From G965200765 sp965203865 (lineage in GTDB: Bacteria; Pseudomonadota; Gammaproteobacteria; Arenicellales; JAJDZL01): a stretch of 64,000 nt of DNA. The notes beneath the pieces are model-generated. The model saw only the letters and a program-made list of their open reading frames with translations, had not been told where the DNA came from and ran no database searches. Of the stretch, positions 42,042-51,302 are shown in pieces (position 1 is the stretch's first letter; every line of letters begins with the position of its first letter). Location: NCBI GenBank assembly GCA_965203865.1, contig OZ241916.1:62001-126000 (forward strand), in the 5' to 3' direction. The translations under genes and the position numbers were made by a program.

Positions 42042-43244
42042 ATGACTTTGTCAATGCCTAGCTTTGCACCGCAGCTGGAGAATTTCAGGCATTCGGTGCA
42101 AAGTTTTATCAGAGAGAATTTGCCGGAAGATATTCGGGCCATGGTGGCACGCGAGCAAATGGACCTGCCTCGCGAGGCTCAAGTTCGCTGGCACAGGATT
42201 TTGAGAGACCAAGGTGGATGGTGCTGCCCCGGCTGGCCGAAAGAGCACGGCGGTCCCGGCTGGAGCGAAAAGCAGCAGTATATCTTTGAGCAGGAGTTGT
42301 CACTCAATGATGCACCGCGCCTCATGATTTACGGTGTTGGCATGCTGGGACCTACATTGTTCGAATACGGAACAAAGTGGCAAAAAGAGCGGTTTCTTCC
42401 CGAAATTCTTGACGGCGACACCCTTTGGTGCCAAGGCTATTCTGAACCCAATGCCGGCTCCGACCTGGCATCATTAAAGTGTCGGGCCGAACGTAGCGGA
42501 GACGAATATGTCCTGAATGGTTCGAAAATCTGGACCAGCGAAGCGCATATTGCGGACTGGATATTCGGATTGTTCCGTACAAGTTCGGCCGGAAAAAAGC
42601 AGCATGGAATCACTTTCCTGATGGCTGACCTGCAGTCTCCGGGAATATCAGTAGAACCATTGCTTATGTTTGAAGGCACGCACGAAGTCAATCAGGTGTT
42701 TTTTGATAATGTTCGCGTTCCGGTTGAACATCGCGTGGGGGAGGAAAACGAAGGTTGGGCAATTGGTAAATACTTGCTGGGTCTGGAGCGGTTCGGAACT
42801 GCGGAAGTTTCCCGAACCAAGGCCAGTTTACGTCGATTAAAACGAGTGGCAGAATGCGAGGTTGCAGGGGGTGCGAGGCTGATTGACGATCCAGTCATTG
42901 CAGACCGAATTAACCAAATTGAAATTGAACTGCACGCGCTTGAGTTGACCGAGCGCAGGTTCTTGTTTGGTGGAGAAAGCGGTGCAGACCTGGGGCCAGA
43001 ATCTTCCATGCTAAAGATTCGCGGTACTGAAATACAATCCGATGTGTTTCGACTGGCTGCAGAAGCCGGTGCCTGTTTCTCGCAAATAGATGTATCCAGA
43101 AGCGACGCAATCGCCGAGGCGACTTGTCCGTATGACTTGTCGGACGGCATGAGAAACTATTTCAATTACCGAAAAACACCAATCTACTCCGGCACGAATG
43201 AAATTCAGAGAAATATCATCTCCAAGTCAGTGCTTGGACTGTAG
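42042..43244 (+). CDS. Acyl-CoA dehydrogenase, larger subunit of a pair
   Basis: FAD-dependent acyl-CoA dehydrogenase of 400 residues. It shows the FAD/acyl-CoA blocks WCQGYSEPNAGSDLASLK near 127-144, VLNGSKIWTSEAH near 157 and the C-terminal YSGTNEIQRNIISKSVLGL. In single-subunit enzymes the equivalent of YSGT is usually YEGT with a catalytic Glu; a Ser stands here, a feature of dehydrogenases that work as alpha2beta2 pairs or use another base. Together with the next gene it forms a heteromeric type, comparable to pimeloyl-CoA dehydrogenase PimC/PimD or the actinobacterial FadE pairs. Substrate unknown. Gap to the next gene: nine bases. Confidence 0.85.
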   Translation: MTLSMPSFAPQLENFRHSVQSFIRENLPEDIRAMVAREQMDLPREAQVRWHRILRDQGGWCCPGWPKEHGGPGWSEKQQYIFEQELSLNDAPRLMIYGVGMLGPTLFEYGTKWQKERFLPEILDGDTLWCQGYSEPNAGSDLASLKCRAERSGDEYVLNGSKIWTSEAHIADWIFGLFRTSSAGKKQHGITFLMADLQSPGISVEPLLMFEGTHEVNQVFFDNVRVPVEHRVGEENEGWAIGKYLLGLERFGTAEVSRTKASLRRLKRVAECEVAGGARLIDDPVIADRINQIEIELHALELTERRFLFGGESGADLGPESSMLKIRGTEIQSDVFRLAAEAGACFSQIDVSRSDAIAEATCPYDLSDGMRNYFNYRKTPIYSGTNEIQRNIISKSVLGL

Positions 43245-43253
43245 GCTACAGGC

Positions 43254-44387
43254 ATGATTGACACTGAAATTCAGTCAATGCTTAAAGAGTCCTTGTCGGG
43301 CTACTTGCGCAATGACTACACCTTCGAAAACAGACGCAGGTTCATTGACTCGGAAGTCGGGTATTCCAGAGACCATTGGACGCTATATGCTGAACTCGGC
43401 TGGTTGCAAGTTGCAATTCCGCCGGAATGCGGTGGATTGGGCTGCGGCGCATCGGAAGTGCTGACTGTGATGCAGCAGTTTGGTCGAGGCAATGTAGCAA
43501 GTCCGTTCCTGGCAAGCAGTATTGTTGGCTCCAAGCTAATTGGAGCGGGCGCTGGCGAGCCGCTGCGAACTGAATTGCTTGAGCAATTGGGAGAAGGCAA
43601 GCAACTAGTCTGCCTGGCGAACTATGAAGTGCAATCGCGTTATGATGTGTCTAATGTGCAAGCAACGGCAGGGCGTGAAAAAAATCAGTTTGTACTGAAC
43701 GGAAGAAAAATTGCTGTCCCTTACGGCAATGTTGCTGACAAATTTGTCGTTTTGATGCGCACCCGAGGTGAATCGACAGCCAAGGATGGACTATCCCTGT
43801 TTCTTGTGCCGCGGGATGTCCGGGGGTTGAATATCCAGGACTTTAGAACACATGACGGCGGAAGAGTTTCCACGCTTGAATTTTGCAATGCTGCAGTTCC
43901 GGAAAAAGCACTCATTGGGCCGGAAAACAAGGCGCTTGATATTCTCGAGCCAGTTCTGAATCTGGCCGTTGCTTCTGTATGCTCTGAAATGACAGGGGCA
44001 ATGTGGACGCTGTTTGAAACCACGCTTGAATACTTGAAAACCCGTAGCCAGTTTGATTCAGCAATTGGCAATTTTCAGGCAGTTCAGCATAGAATGGTTG
44101 ACATGTATATGCGTTGCGAACTTGCACAAAGCCTGGTAATGGACACTGCTCGTGCAATAGACGAAATGAACTGCGCGAAACAAGGTAAAATGACTTCGGC
44201 AGCAAAGTGGCGCGTAGGAAAATCCGCTGTGCATGTTGCAGAAGAAGCCGTGCATCTTCATGGCGCCATGGGCATGATGGATGAGTTGCCGGTTGGTCAC
44301 TATCTAAAGCGGATTTCAACTTTGAATTTGCAATTCGGCGATCCTGCGTATCATCAGAACCGATATCGTTCTCTTTGCCGTAATTGA
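43254..44387 (+). CDS. Acyl-CoA dehydrogenase, smaller subunit of a pair
   Basis: Second acyl-CoA dehydrogenase-family protein, 377 residues, starting at ATG 43254. It opens with a helical domain containing GYSRDHWTLYAELGWLQVAIPPECGGLG and an FVLNGRKIAVPYGNVADKFVVLMRT strand pair. The C-terminal domain has QAVQHRMVDMYMRCELAQSL and HLHGAMGMMDELPVGHYLKRI. The flavin loop is less conserved than in the first subunit and the usual acyl-CoA dehydrogenase N-terminal signature is weak, as in the small subunits of heterotetrameric enzymes. It is co-transcribed with the larger subunit. Confidence 0.82.
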   Translation: MIDTEIQSMLKESLSGYLRNDYTFENRRRFIDSEVGYSRDHWTLYAELGWLQVAIPPECGGLGCGASEVLTVMQQFGRGNVASPFLASSIVGSKLIGAGAGEPLRTELLEQLGEGKQLVCLANYEVQSRYDVSNVQATAGREKNQFVLNGRKIAVPYGNVADKFVVLMRTRGESTAKDGLSLFLVPRDVRGLNIQDFRTHDGGRVSTLEFCNAAVPEKALIGPENKALDILEPVLNLAVASVCSEMTGAMWTLFETTLEYLKTRSQFDSAIGNFQAVQHRMVDMYMRCELAQSLVMDTARAIDEMNCAKQGKMTSAAKWRVGKSAVHVAEEAVHLHGAMGMMDELPVGHYLKRISTLNLQFGDPAYHQNRYRSLCRN

Positions 44388-44478
44388 TTTTGAATTTCAA
44401 TCCTTGCATTGAAATTCATGCTTTCAGCCTCAATATAATTCTATGTTTACCATTCGCTGTTGAAAGAGCATAAAACGC

Positions 44479-45408
44479 ATGAAATATGACAATATTCTGC
44501 AAACCATAGGCAATACTCCGGTAGTGCGATTGAATAAAGCACCGGTGGCGGATGATATTGACCTCTGGGTAAAAGTAGAGAGCTTCAATCCTGCCGGTTC
44601 TGTAAAAGACCGGCCGGCACTAAATATGATTGAAGATGCTGAAAGACGCGGGCGAATCAAGCCTGGCGATACGATCATTGAGCCGACCTCGGGCAATACC
44701 GGAATAGGACTGGCAATGGTTGCTGCCTACAAGGGCTATCAGGCAATTTTTACAATGGCTGAGGACATGAGTGAAGAACGCAAGAAAATTCTTCTCTCCT
44801 ACGGTGCCGAAATTATATTGACACCCGCGGAAAAGGGCACCATTGGCGCAATTAAGCTTGCCCGCAAACTTGCAAAGAATAAAGGTTACTTTTTTGTTGG
44901 TCAGCATTACAATCAGGCGAACACAGAGTCGCACAAAATTACTTCCAAAGAAATTTGGGACGATTTTGGTGCTGACTTGGACTATGTTGTTACCACAACG
45001 GGAACCGGTGGAACAGTATCAGGACTGGGAATTTATTTGAAAGAATTGCATCCTGCCGTAAAAGTGGTGGCAACCGAACCGGCAGATTCCCCAATTCTGT
45101 CCAAGGGGGTTGCTTGCAAGCACAAAATCATGGGCACAGCTCCGGGGTTCATACCCGACATCTTGGATCAGAACGCATACGACGAAGTCTTGCAAATCAC
45201 AACGGGACAGGCATACAGGGCGACGCGATATTTGGCGCAGAGCGAAGGCATATTCGCGGGCATTTCTTCAGGTGCAGCTACTAGCGGGATGATTCAGCTG
45301 GCGCAGCGAGAAGGGATGAAAGGCAAAACACTGCTGGCATTGCTTCCGGATACTGGCGAACGTTATCTGAGCACAGACGTTTGGGACGGAGACAAATTAT
45401 TGGAATGA
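44479..45408 (+). CDS. cysK: Cysteine synthase (O-acetylserine sulfhydrylase)
   Basis: PLP enzyme that makes cysteine from O-acetylserine and sulfide. PLP Lys43 lies in SFNPAGSVKDRPAL, the phosphate loop TSGNTGIGLA near residues 75-84, and GTGTGGTVSGLGIYLKE near 173 is the family's glycine-rich cofactor loop. The C-terminal part GISSGAATSGMIQLA carries the PLP-pyridine Ser. With 309 residues it fits CysK/CysM; the choice between the two isozymes is not certain. Its end overlaps that of bcp by 12 bases in convergent orientation. Confidence 0.93.
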   Translation: MKYDNILQTIGNTPVVRLNKAPVADDIDLWVKVESFNPAGSVKDRPALNMIEDAERRGRIKPGDTIIEPTSGNTGIGLAMVAAYKGYQAIFTMAEDMSEERKKILLSYGAEIILTPAEKGTIGAIKLARKLAKNKGYFFVGQHYNQANTESHKITSKEIWDDFGADLDYVVTTTGTGGTVSGLGIYLKELHPAVKVVATEPADSPILSKGVACKHKIMGTAPGFIPDILDQNAYDEVLQITTGQAYRATRYLAQSEGIFAGISSGAATSGMIQLAQREGMKGKTLLALLPDTGERYLSTDVWDGDKLLE

Positions 45409-45867
45409 TTGAACTGCTTCAAGCACCTTGGCGGGATGGTCGGCAGCTTTTGCAACACGCTTCCAATGTTTTAACACTTTTCCGTTTGGTCCGACCAGTA
45501 CCGTAGAGCGAATAACTCCGACTGTCTTTTTTCCGTACATCATCTTTTCTCCGAATGCACCGTACTCTGTCATCACACTTCGGTCAGTGTCGCACAGCAA
45601 GGTAAATGGCAAGTTGTATTTGGAAACAAACTTCTGGTGCGACTCCGGCTTGTCCGGCGATATTCCGATGACTTCTGTTTCGGTGTCCTGTATATTTTTC
45701 CAGAGATCGCGAAATCCACATGCCTCCTTTGTGCATCCAGGCGTATCATCACGCGGGTAGAAATAAACTACAACATTTTTGCCGCGATAGTCTGCCAGTG
45801 ATACCAGGTCGCCGTTTGAATCCGGCAAAGTAAAATCAGGTGCCAGATCCCCTTCTGTAATTGCCAT
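45397..45867 (-). CDS. bcp: Thioredoxin-dependent peroxiredoxin Bcp (PrxQ)
   Basis: Reduces hydroperoxides using thioredoxin. The peroxidatic Cys45 lies in YPRDDTPGCTKEACGFRD with the resolving Cys50 five residues later, the typical PrxQ spacing. Full thioredoxin fold of 156 residues (LADYRGKNVVVYFY at the core). It converges with cysK and their ends overlap by 12 bases. The upstream region before ATG 45867 contains a TAAGGAG-like start site. Confidence 0.94.
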   Translation of the reverse strand: MAITEGDLAPDFTLPDSNGDLVSLADYRGKNVVVYFYPRDDTPGCTKEACGFRDLWKNIQDTETEVIGISPDKPESHQKFVSKYNLPFTLLCDTDRSVMTEYGAFGEKMMYGKKTVGVIRSTVLVGPNGKVLKHWKRVAKAADHPAKVLEAVQSFQ

Positions 45868-46051
45868 GGTAACTCCTTGATTATTGAATTAAATTAGTTC
45901 CGAGTATAAATGATAATTCAATCAGCAATTGATATTGTCGTGTAAATGCTATAGCGTGGAATCACTAGCTCATTTGAAAGTTTGTGTACAAAATTTCTTT
46001 GAATGCTGCAATGATTGAATACAATAATAAATATTCTTAAATTTAACCTGC

Positions 46052-47392
46052 ATGACAAATCGAAAGTTATTTATCAAGACCTTCGGTTGCCAAATGAACG
46101 AGTACGATTCTTCAAGGCTTGCCGAGTCGCTGGAACAATCTCACGGCTACCTGCCGGTAGAGAGTCCTGAAGGCGCGGACTTGCTGCTTCTGAATACTTG
46201 TTCGGTGCGCGAGAAAGCGCAGGAAAAAGTGTTTTCCCTGCTGGGCAGGTGGCGGCCATGGAAGCAAAACAGCCCCGACTTGATAATCGGTGTCGGAGGG
46301 TGTGTTGCCAGTCAGGAAGGCGATGCGATTCTCAAGAAAGCTCCATACGTGGATTTTGTGTTCGGACCTCAGACATATCACCGCGTAAGCAATATGATTG
46401 ACGAAGCAATCCTTGCGCGCAAGCCGAAAGTCGACATCTCTTTTCCCGAGATTGAAAAGTTCGACTGCCTGCCACCCCGGCGTGTAGACGGTCCGAAAGC
46501 GTATGTGTCTATCATGGAGGGATGTAGCAAATACTGCACGTTCTGTGTTGTTCCATATACGCGTGGCGAGGAGTATAGCCGGCCGTTTGACGATGTGATT
46601 ACCGAAGTGTTTGAGTTGGCAGGGCAAGGCGTACGCGAAGTTACTCTTCTGGGTCAGAATGTGAATGCCTATCGCGGCGAAACACACAACGGGAAGCAAG
46701 TGGACTTTGCAAACCTGTTGCGCTATGTATCCGATATTGATGGTATTGGACGAATTCGGTATACAACTTCACATCCGCTTGAATTTACAGAAGATCTTGC
46801 CCGCGTCCATGGAGAATTGCCGACGCTGGCGCGTCAGGTGCATTTGCCGGTGCAAAGCGGGTCAAATCGAATTCTCGCACGAATGAAGCGCAGGTATACA
46901 AGAGAGAGGTACAAGGAAATTATCAACGGAATTCGTACGCATTGTCCGGAAATCAGCATAACTTCCGACTTTATTGTTGGTTTTCCAGACGAGTCCGACC
47001 AAGACTTTGAACAGACAATGGACTTGATTGACGATGTTGGTTTCGATAACTCCTTTAGTTTCCTGTATAGTAGTAGACCCGGTACTCCTGCAGCCGAGTT
47101 GGCAGACGGAATACCGGAGGATACAAAAAAGGAGAGATTGCAGATTTTGCAAAAAAGAATAAGTGAATTGGCAACTGAGGTGAGTGAATCAATGGTCGGC
47201 AGTGTTCAAAAAGTGCTGGTTGAAGGCGTATCCAAACGTCGAACAAGCCAGATTACCGGTCGTACTGAAAACAACAGAATTGTCAATTTCAATGGTTCCG
47301 ACAGATATGTCGGCCAGATTGTGGATGTGCGTATCACGCAAGCAATGCCGAACTCTCTTCAGGGATTGCTGGAAACCTCCAACGAAATTTAA
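46052..47392 (+). CDS. miaB: tRNA-2-methylthio-N6-dimethylallyladenosine synthase MiaB
   Basis: Radical SAM methylthiotransferase that modifies A37 of tRNA. The first iron-sulfur cluster is held by Cys13 (FGCQMNEYDS), Cys50 (NTCSVREKA) and Cys84 (GGCVASQEG). The radical SAM cluster uses Cys158, Cys162 and Cys165 in EGCSKYCTFCVVPYTRG. The C-terminal TRAM domain ends the protein (ISELATEVSESMVG, then RTSQITGRTENNRIVNFNG). The length of 446 is typical. First gene of the miaB-ybeZ-ybeY-ybeX-lnt cluster. Confidence 0.97.
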   Translation: MTNRKLFIKTFGCQMNEYDSSRLAESLEQSHGYLPVESPEGADLLLLNTCSVREKAQEKVFSLLGRWRPWKQNSPDLIIGVGGCVASQEGDAILKKAPYVDFVFGPQTYHRVSNMIDEAILARKPKVDISFPEIEKFDCLPPRRVDGPKAYVSIMEGCSKYCTFCVVPYTRGEEYSRPFDDVITEVFELAGQGVREVTLLGQNVNAYRGETHNGKQVDFANLLRYVSDIDGIGRIRYTTSHPLEFTEDLARVHGELPTLARQVHLPVQSGSNRILARMKRRYTRERYKEIINGIRTHCPEISITSDFIVGFPDESDQDFEQTMDLIDDVGFDNSFSFLYSSRPGTPAAELADGIPEDTKKERLQILQKRISELATEVSESMVGSVQKVLVEGVSKRRTSQITGRTENNRIVNFNGSDRYVGQIVDVRITQAMPNSLQGLLETSNEI

Positions 47393-47403
47393 ACCCACTG
47401 CTA

Positions 47404-48381
47404 TTGCCTGAATTGGATATTACGCAAACCGCGAATGTTTTCGCATTGACACCTGCAGATAGCAGGCGTTTGGCGATACTGTGCGGGCAATTCAACTCCA
47501 ACATCAAATCCATCGAAGGACATTTCGGCGTGACGGTATCCAATCGGGGAAACCTGTTTCAGGTTGACGGCGACGAGAGAATTACACGCGATGTGGAGGT
47601 GCTGATCAAAAATCTGTACGCTGAAACCGAAAATGCAAAGGCGATTGAATCCGATGCAGTGCAATCTGCAATCGCGCGGCTGGAAGACGGTGTGTCTTTC
47701 GAAGAATCCCCTGTACTGAAAATTCGCAAAACTACGATTCGCGCACGCAACCGTCGACAGGCAGACTATTTGACTTGTATTGAAAAAAAAGACATCAGCA
47801 TTGGTGTAGGTCCCGCAGGTACAGGCAAAACCTACCTTGCAGTTGCCAGCGCTGCCCACGCACTGGCCAACGACCTGGTAAGCCGCATTGTGCTGGTGCG
47901 ACCGGTTGTTGAGGCCGGAGAGCGTTTGGGATTTCTGCCCGGAGACATAGGCCAAAAGATCAATCCCTACTTGCGACCGCTTTATGATGCGCTCTATGAG
48001 ATGTTCGGCTATGAACGGGTTGGTCGGTTAATGGAGCGGGGGATCATTGAGTTGGCTCCATTGGCATTCATGCGCGGTCGCACGCTCAATGATTCGTTTG
48101 TTATTCTGGACGAAGCCCAGAACACAACAGTTGAGCAAATGAAAATGTTTCTTACTCGTATTGGCTTCAACTCTCGTACAGTAATTACTGGGGACATTAC
48201 CCAAATTGATTTGCCGCGAGGCATGCAGTCAGGACTGCGGCATGCCATCAGCATACTGCATTCAATTGACAGAATTGGAATCATCCATTTCCGTACACGC
48301 GATGTTGCCCGTCATCAACTGGTTCAGGAAATCATTGAAGCATACGAAGATTTCGAGCAATCGACTAGCAAGAAGTCATGA
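47404..48381 (+). CDS. ybeZ: PhoH-family ATPase YbeZ
   Basis: PhoH-like P-loop ATPase associated with YbeY in rRNA and small-RNA metabolism. Walker A GPAGTGKT is at residues 136-143, Walker B VILDEAQNT near 230, and the preceding RNRRQADYLTCI and following RPVVEAGERLGFLPGD blocks are characteristic of PhoH. The length of 325 is normal. It starts at TTG 47404, eleven bases after miaB, because no ATG is near. The end overlaps ybeY as ATGA, the usual coupling of this pair. Confidence 0.95.
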   Translation: MPELDITQTANVFALTPADSRRLAILCGQFNSNIKSIEGHFGVTVSNRGNLFQVDGDERITRDVEVLIKNLYAETENAKAIESDAVQSAIARLEDGVSFEESPVLKIRKTTIRARNRRQADYLTCIEKKDISIGVGPAGTGKTYLAVASAAHALANDLVSRIVLVRPVVEAGERLGFLPGDIGQKINPYLRPLYDALYEMFGYERVGRLMERGIIELAPLAFMRGRTLNDSFVILDEAQNTTVEQMKMFLTRIGFNSRTVITGDITQIDLPRGMQSGLRHAISILHSIDRIGIIHFRTRDVARHQLVQEIIEAYEDFEQSTSKKS

Positions 48382-48836
48382 CTGTAGCGGCTGAAATTCA
48401 GATTGCCTGCTCATCGCAGGATATTCCGGACCGGTCTGACATTGACGACTGGATAAAAACTGCGCTTCAGCAAATCCGTCGTGGCAACGTAGAACTTGTA
48501 GTACGTATAGTCGGCGAGGATGAAATCACAGAATTAAACAAAGAGTATCGAAGCAAAGATAGCGTGACCGACGTTCTGTCGTTCCCTGCAAATTTACCGC
48601 ACATTAAAAATCCTGCCGTACTTGGCGATGTTGTTATTTGCGCCGATGCTGTACAGCATCAGGCAAGGGAACTTGGAGCCGTTGGATTGGCGCATTGGGC
48701 ACTTGTTGTCATACATGGTATTTTGCACTTGTGCGGCTATGATCACCAGCTGCCAGACGAAGCGCAGGAAATGGAATCGTTGGAAAATTCAATACTGCTT
48801 GCGCTGGGATTTGCCCGGTCTGAAGCTTTTTCCTAA
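48378..48836 (+). CDS. ybeY: Endoribonuclease YbeY
   Basis: Zinc-dependent endoribonuclease for 16S rRNA 3'-end processing and ribosome quality control. The metal-binding HGILHLCGYDH is at residues 113-123 with His113, His117 and His123. The DVLSFP block near residue 65 is also diagnostic. The protein has 152 residues. Its start overlaps ybeZ in ATGA, and ybeX follows after 17 bases, the canonical order. Confidence 0.96.
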   Translation: MTVAAEIQIACSSQDIPDRSDIDDWIKTALQQIRRGNVELVVRIVGEDEITELNKEYRSKDSVTDVLSFPANLPHIKNPAVLGDVVICADAVQHQARELGAVGLAHWALVVIHGILHLCGYDHQLPDEAQEMESLENSILLALGFARSEAFS

Positions 48837-48853
48837 CTAAGGGTCTACAAGAA

Positions 48854-49699
48854 ATGAAATTATCATCCAATCCTTCAGAGTTTTTCCAGCGTCTCAAGTT
48901 AATCGCTGGACAGATGCGCTCGCGCCCGCCCGAGAACACGGACGAGTTTGTCGAAATGCTGCACAATGCGAACGACAGCGGCCTGCTGGCTCAAGATGTA
49001 ATGGACATTCTGGAGCGGGTTGTAAAGGTTTCTGCACTTCGGGTCCGCGATGTAATGCTTCCCCCTCGCTTGATGGTTACCGTACCTCAAGATTCTGATC
49101 TGAAAACCATTCTGAATATCGTTGTTCCATCCGGTCATTCCAGATTTCCGGTGGTAGACGACCGAAAAAACAAAGTCTCGGGAATACTGCTTGCCAAGGA
49201 TATTCTGCACTATTGCGGAAACAATGCAGACGAAGAATTTGATATTCATGAACACATTCGCAGTCCGGTTTTTGTTCCTGAAAGCAAGCGACTGAATGCA
49301 TTGCTGAAAGAGTTCAGGGAAGAGCGAAATCACATGGCAATTGTAGTGGATGAGTATGGGGGGATCGGCGGGCTTGTCACTATTGAAGATGTGCTTGAAG
49401 AAATTGTCGGGGATATTGAGGATGAGTGGGATCAAGCCAAGGCAAGTATTGAAAAAAGTGCGACAAACGAAAACGAATACATTGTTGATGCATTGGTTGA
49501 GCTGGAAGACTTCAACGAGAAACTAGGCGTGAACTTTGATGCAGATGTAGATACCGTCGGCGGACTCGTAATTAAACTTGCCGGCCACCTGCCGAGGGAA
49601 ACTGAAAGTGTTATGGCTGACGGATTGAATTTCGAAGTTGTCAAGTCCAATCCGAGAAGAATCGACAAGTTGCGCGTAACTCGAGTGCCAGTGGAGTAG
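48854..49699 (+). CDS. ybeX: CBS-domain protein YbeX (CorC family)
   Basis: Cytoplasmic CBS-pair protein of the CorC/HlyC family, 281 residues. Two CBS motifs cover about 65-185 (VRDVMLPPRLMVTVPQDSD, then GHSRFPVVDDRKNKVSGILLAKDIL, then MAIVVDEYGGIGGLVTIEDVLEEIVGDIEDEWD). A C-terminal HCC domain contains DTVGGLVIKLAGHLPRETESV. It was linked to magnesium and cobalt efflux; newer work places it with ribosome biogenesis through YbeY and YbeZ. It has no membrane domain. Confidence 0.95.
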   Translation: MKLSSNPSEFFQRLKLIAGQMRSRPPENTDEFVEMLHNANDSGLLAQDVMDILERVVKVSALRVRDVMLPPRLMVTVPQDSDLKTILNIVVPSGHSRFPVVDDRKNKVSGILLAKDILHYCGNNADEEFDIHEHIRSPVFVPESKRLNALLKEFREERNHMAIVVDEYGGIGGLVTIEDVLEEIVGDIEDEWDQAKASIEKSATNENEYIVDALVELEDFNEKLGVNFDADVDTVGGLVIKLAGHLPRETESVMADGLNFEVVKSNPRRIDKLRVTRVPVE

Positions 49700-49796
49700 T
49701 GTTTTGCATGTGCCAACTCCGATGTTCTGCGAATCGCCGAAGGGCTGACAGAATCTCAGGTTCGTAAATTTTCGATTTCGGAAAGCAATAAGAAAA

Positions 49797-51302
49797 TTGC
49801 TGAAGAGAATACTTTCCTCTCCGACTGTTCGTTTTTTCGCCGCCGTGCTGGCCGGGATGATTGCGAATGCGGCATTTGCCCCGATTGGACTGTTTCCAAT
49901 TGCGTTCATCGCGCTCGCGGCACTGTTTTTGCTATGGGAAAAATCAACACCCGCTTTCAACGCGTTGCTAGGGTTGGGTTTTGGGATTGGATTATTTTGC
50001 GTGGGCATCAGCTGGGTCTATACAAGTGTGCATGATTTTGGCTATGCGTCCGTTGCATTTTCTGTTGCGGCAGTCGTAGCATTGGCTACTTCCCAGGCGG
50101 CATTCATCTCAATCTGTGGATATCTCCAGTCGCGGCTACGTGTTTCTCGACCTGTACGCTATCTCGCTTGGCTGCCTGCAGTCTGGGTATTGACCGAGTG
50201 GATACGCGGCTGGTTTCTCACTGGATTCCCTTGGCTATATCTCGGCTATACCCAAACGGACACCTTGCTGAGTGGCATAGCAACTTATACAGGTGTATTG
50301 GGTGTAAGCCTGGCAGTGTGCATTTGTACTGGTGCAGTTATCTTGTTGTTTTCCAGAGAAAGGAAGCAGATGGTCATTGGCGGCAGTGTACTTGCAGTTG
50401 TCTGGTTGATTGGTGGAGTTGGGGGCATTGTTCAGTGGACCGAACCGGTTCGGCATAAAATTGACATCGGCTTGATACAGGGAAATGTATCCATTGACGA
50501 GAAGTGGGACAATGCCAAAGCAAGAGTCCACTTTCAGAACTATCTGGACCTTAGTGATCAACTCAATGACCGGGATTTGATTGTCTGGCCCGAAAGTGCA
50601 CTCGCATACACAAGCAGGCAGTTGGAAGGTTCGGCTTTGTGGGAGCGCCTTCGGAAACATCCGGCAGACTTTCTGATCGGTCTTATTGAAGGCAGGCAAA
50701 TCGGGAAAGAGTGGGCCTACTATAACAGCGTTTACAGCGTTTCTGACGAAAATCGAATATACCGCAAACGTCACCTCGTACCGTTTGGCGAGTACACTCC
50801 GTTTCGTTCAGTGTTGAATTTTCTTGCCGATTTTGTCGAAATACCCATGTCGGACATGTTGCCGTACGAAGAGCAGCAATTGCCGCTTAAAGTTGCCGGG
50901 CAACTGGCAGGGGTATCAATTTGCTATGAAGATGCCTTTACACAAGAAGTACTGTCCATGCTGCCCGCGGCGACATTTCTTGTGAATGTAAGCGAAGATG
51001 CGTGGTTTGGATCGAAATTGGCACCCTATCAGCGAGTTCAAATGAGTCGAATGCGTGCGATTGAAACCGGTAGGCCAGTAGTCCGGGTAGCCAACCGAGG
51101 CATATCGGCTTCAATCGATCATCAGGGAAACATTATCGACCAGTTGTCTCAGCACGAAGGCAATGTACTGATGACAGCAATCCAGCCGATGAAAGGCGTC
51201 ACACCGTTTGTCTATGCTGGAAACTACCCTGTTTTGGCAATTTGCGGTGCCCTGATCATTTTTTCAATTGTTTCGGCCGCCAGGTTCTTCAAAGAAGAAT
51301 AA
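49797..51302 (+). CDS. lnt: Apolipoprotein N-acyltransferase Lnt
   Basis: Inner-membrane enzyme that adds the third acyl chain to lipoproteins. The catalytic triad of the nitrilase-like periplasmic domain is Glu266 (VWPESALA), Lys324 (YRKRHLVPFGEY) and Cys376 (GVSICYEDA). Six N-terminal helices precede it and one follows at 480-497. The protein has 501 residues, normal. Start is TTG 49797 with GGAAAG upstream. Its 3' end overlaps the mgtE 3' end by 14 bases. Product needed for the many lipoproteins coded here, such as LolB and the TPR protein. Confidence 0.96.
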   Translation: MLKRILSSPTVRFFAAVLAGMIANAAFAPIGLFPIAFIALAALFLLWEKSTPAFNALLGLGFGIGLFCVGISWVYTSVHDFGYASVAFSVAAVVALATSQAAFISICGYLQSRLRVSRPVRYLAWLPAVWVLTEWIRGWFLTGFPWLYLGYTQTDTLLSGIATYTGVLGVSLAVCICTGAVILLFSRERKQMVIGGSVLAVVWLIGGVGGIVQWTEPVRHKIDIGLIQGNVSIDEKWDNAKARVHFQNYLDLSDQLNDRDLIVWPESALAYTSRQLEGSALWERLRKHPADFLIGLIEGRQIGKEWAYYNSVYSVSDENRIYRKRHLVPFGEYTPFRSVLNFLADFVEIPMSDMLPYEEQQLPLKVAGQLAGVSICYEDAFTQEVLSMLPAATFLVNVSEDAWFGSKLAPYQRVQMSRMRAIETGRPVVRVANRGISASIDHQGNIIDQLSQHEGNVLMTAIQPMKGVTPFVYAGNYPVLAICGALIIFSIVSAARFFKEE

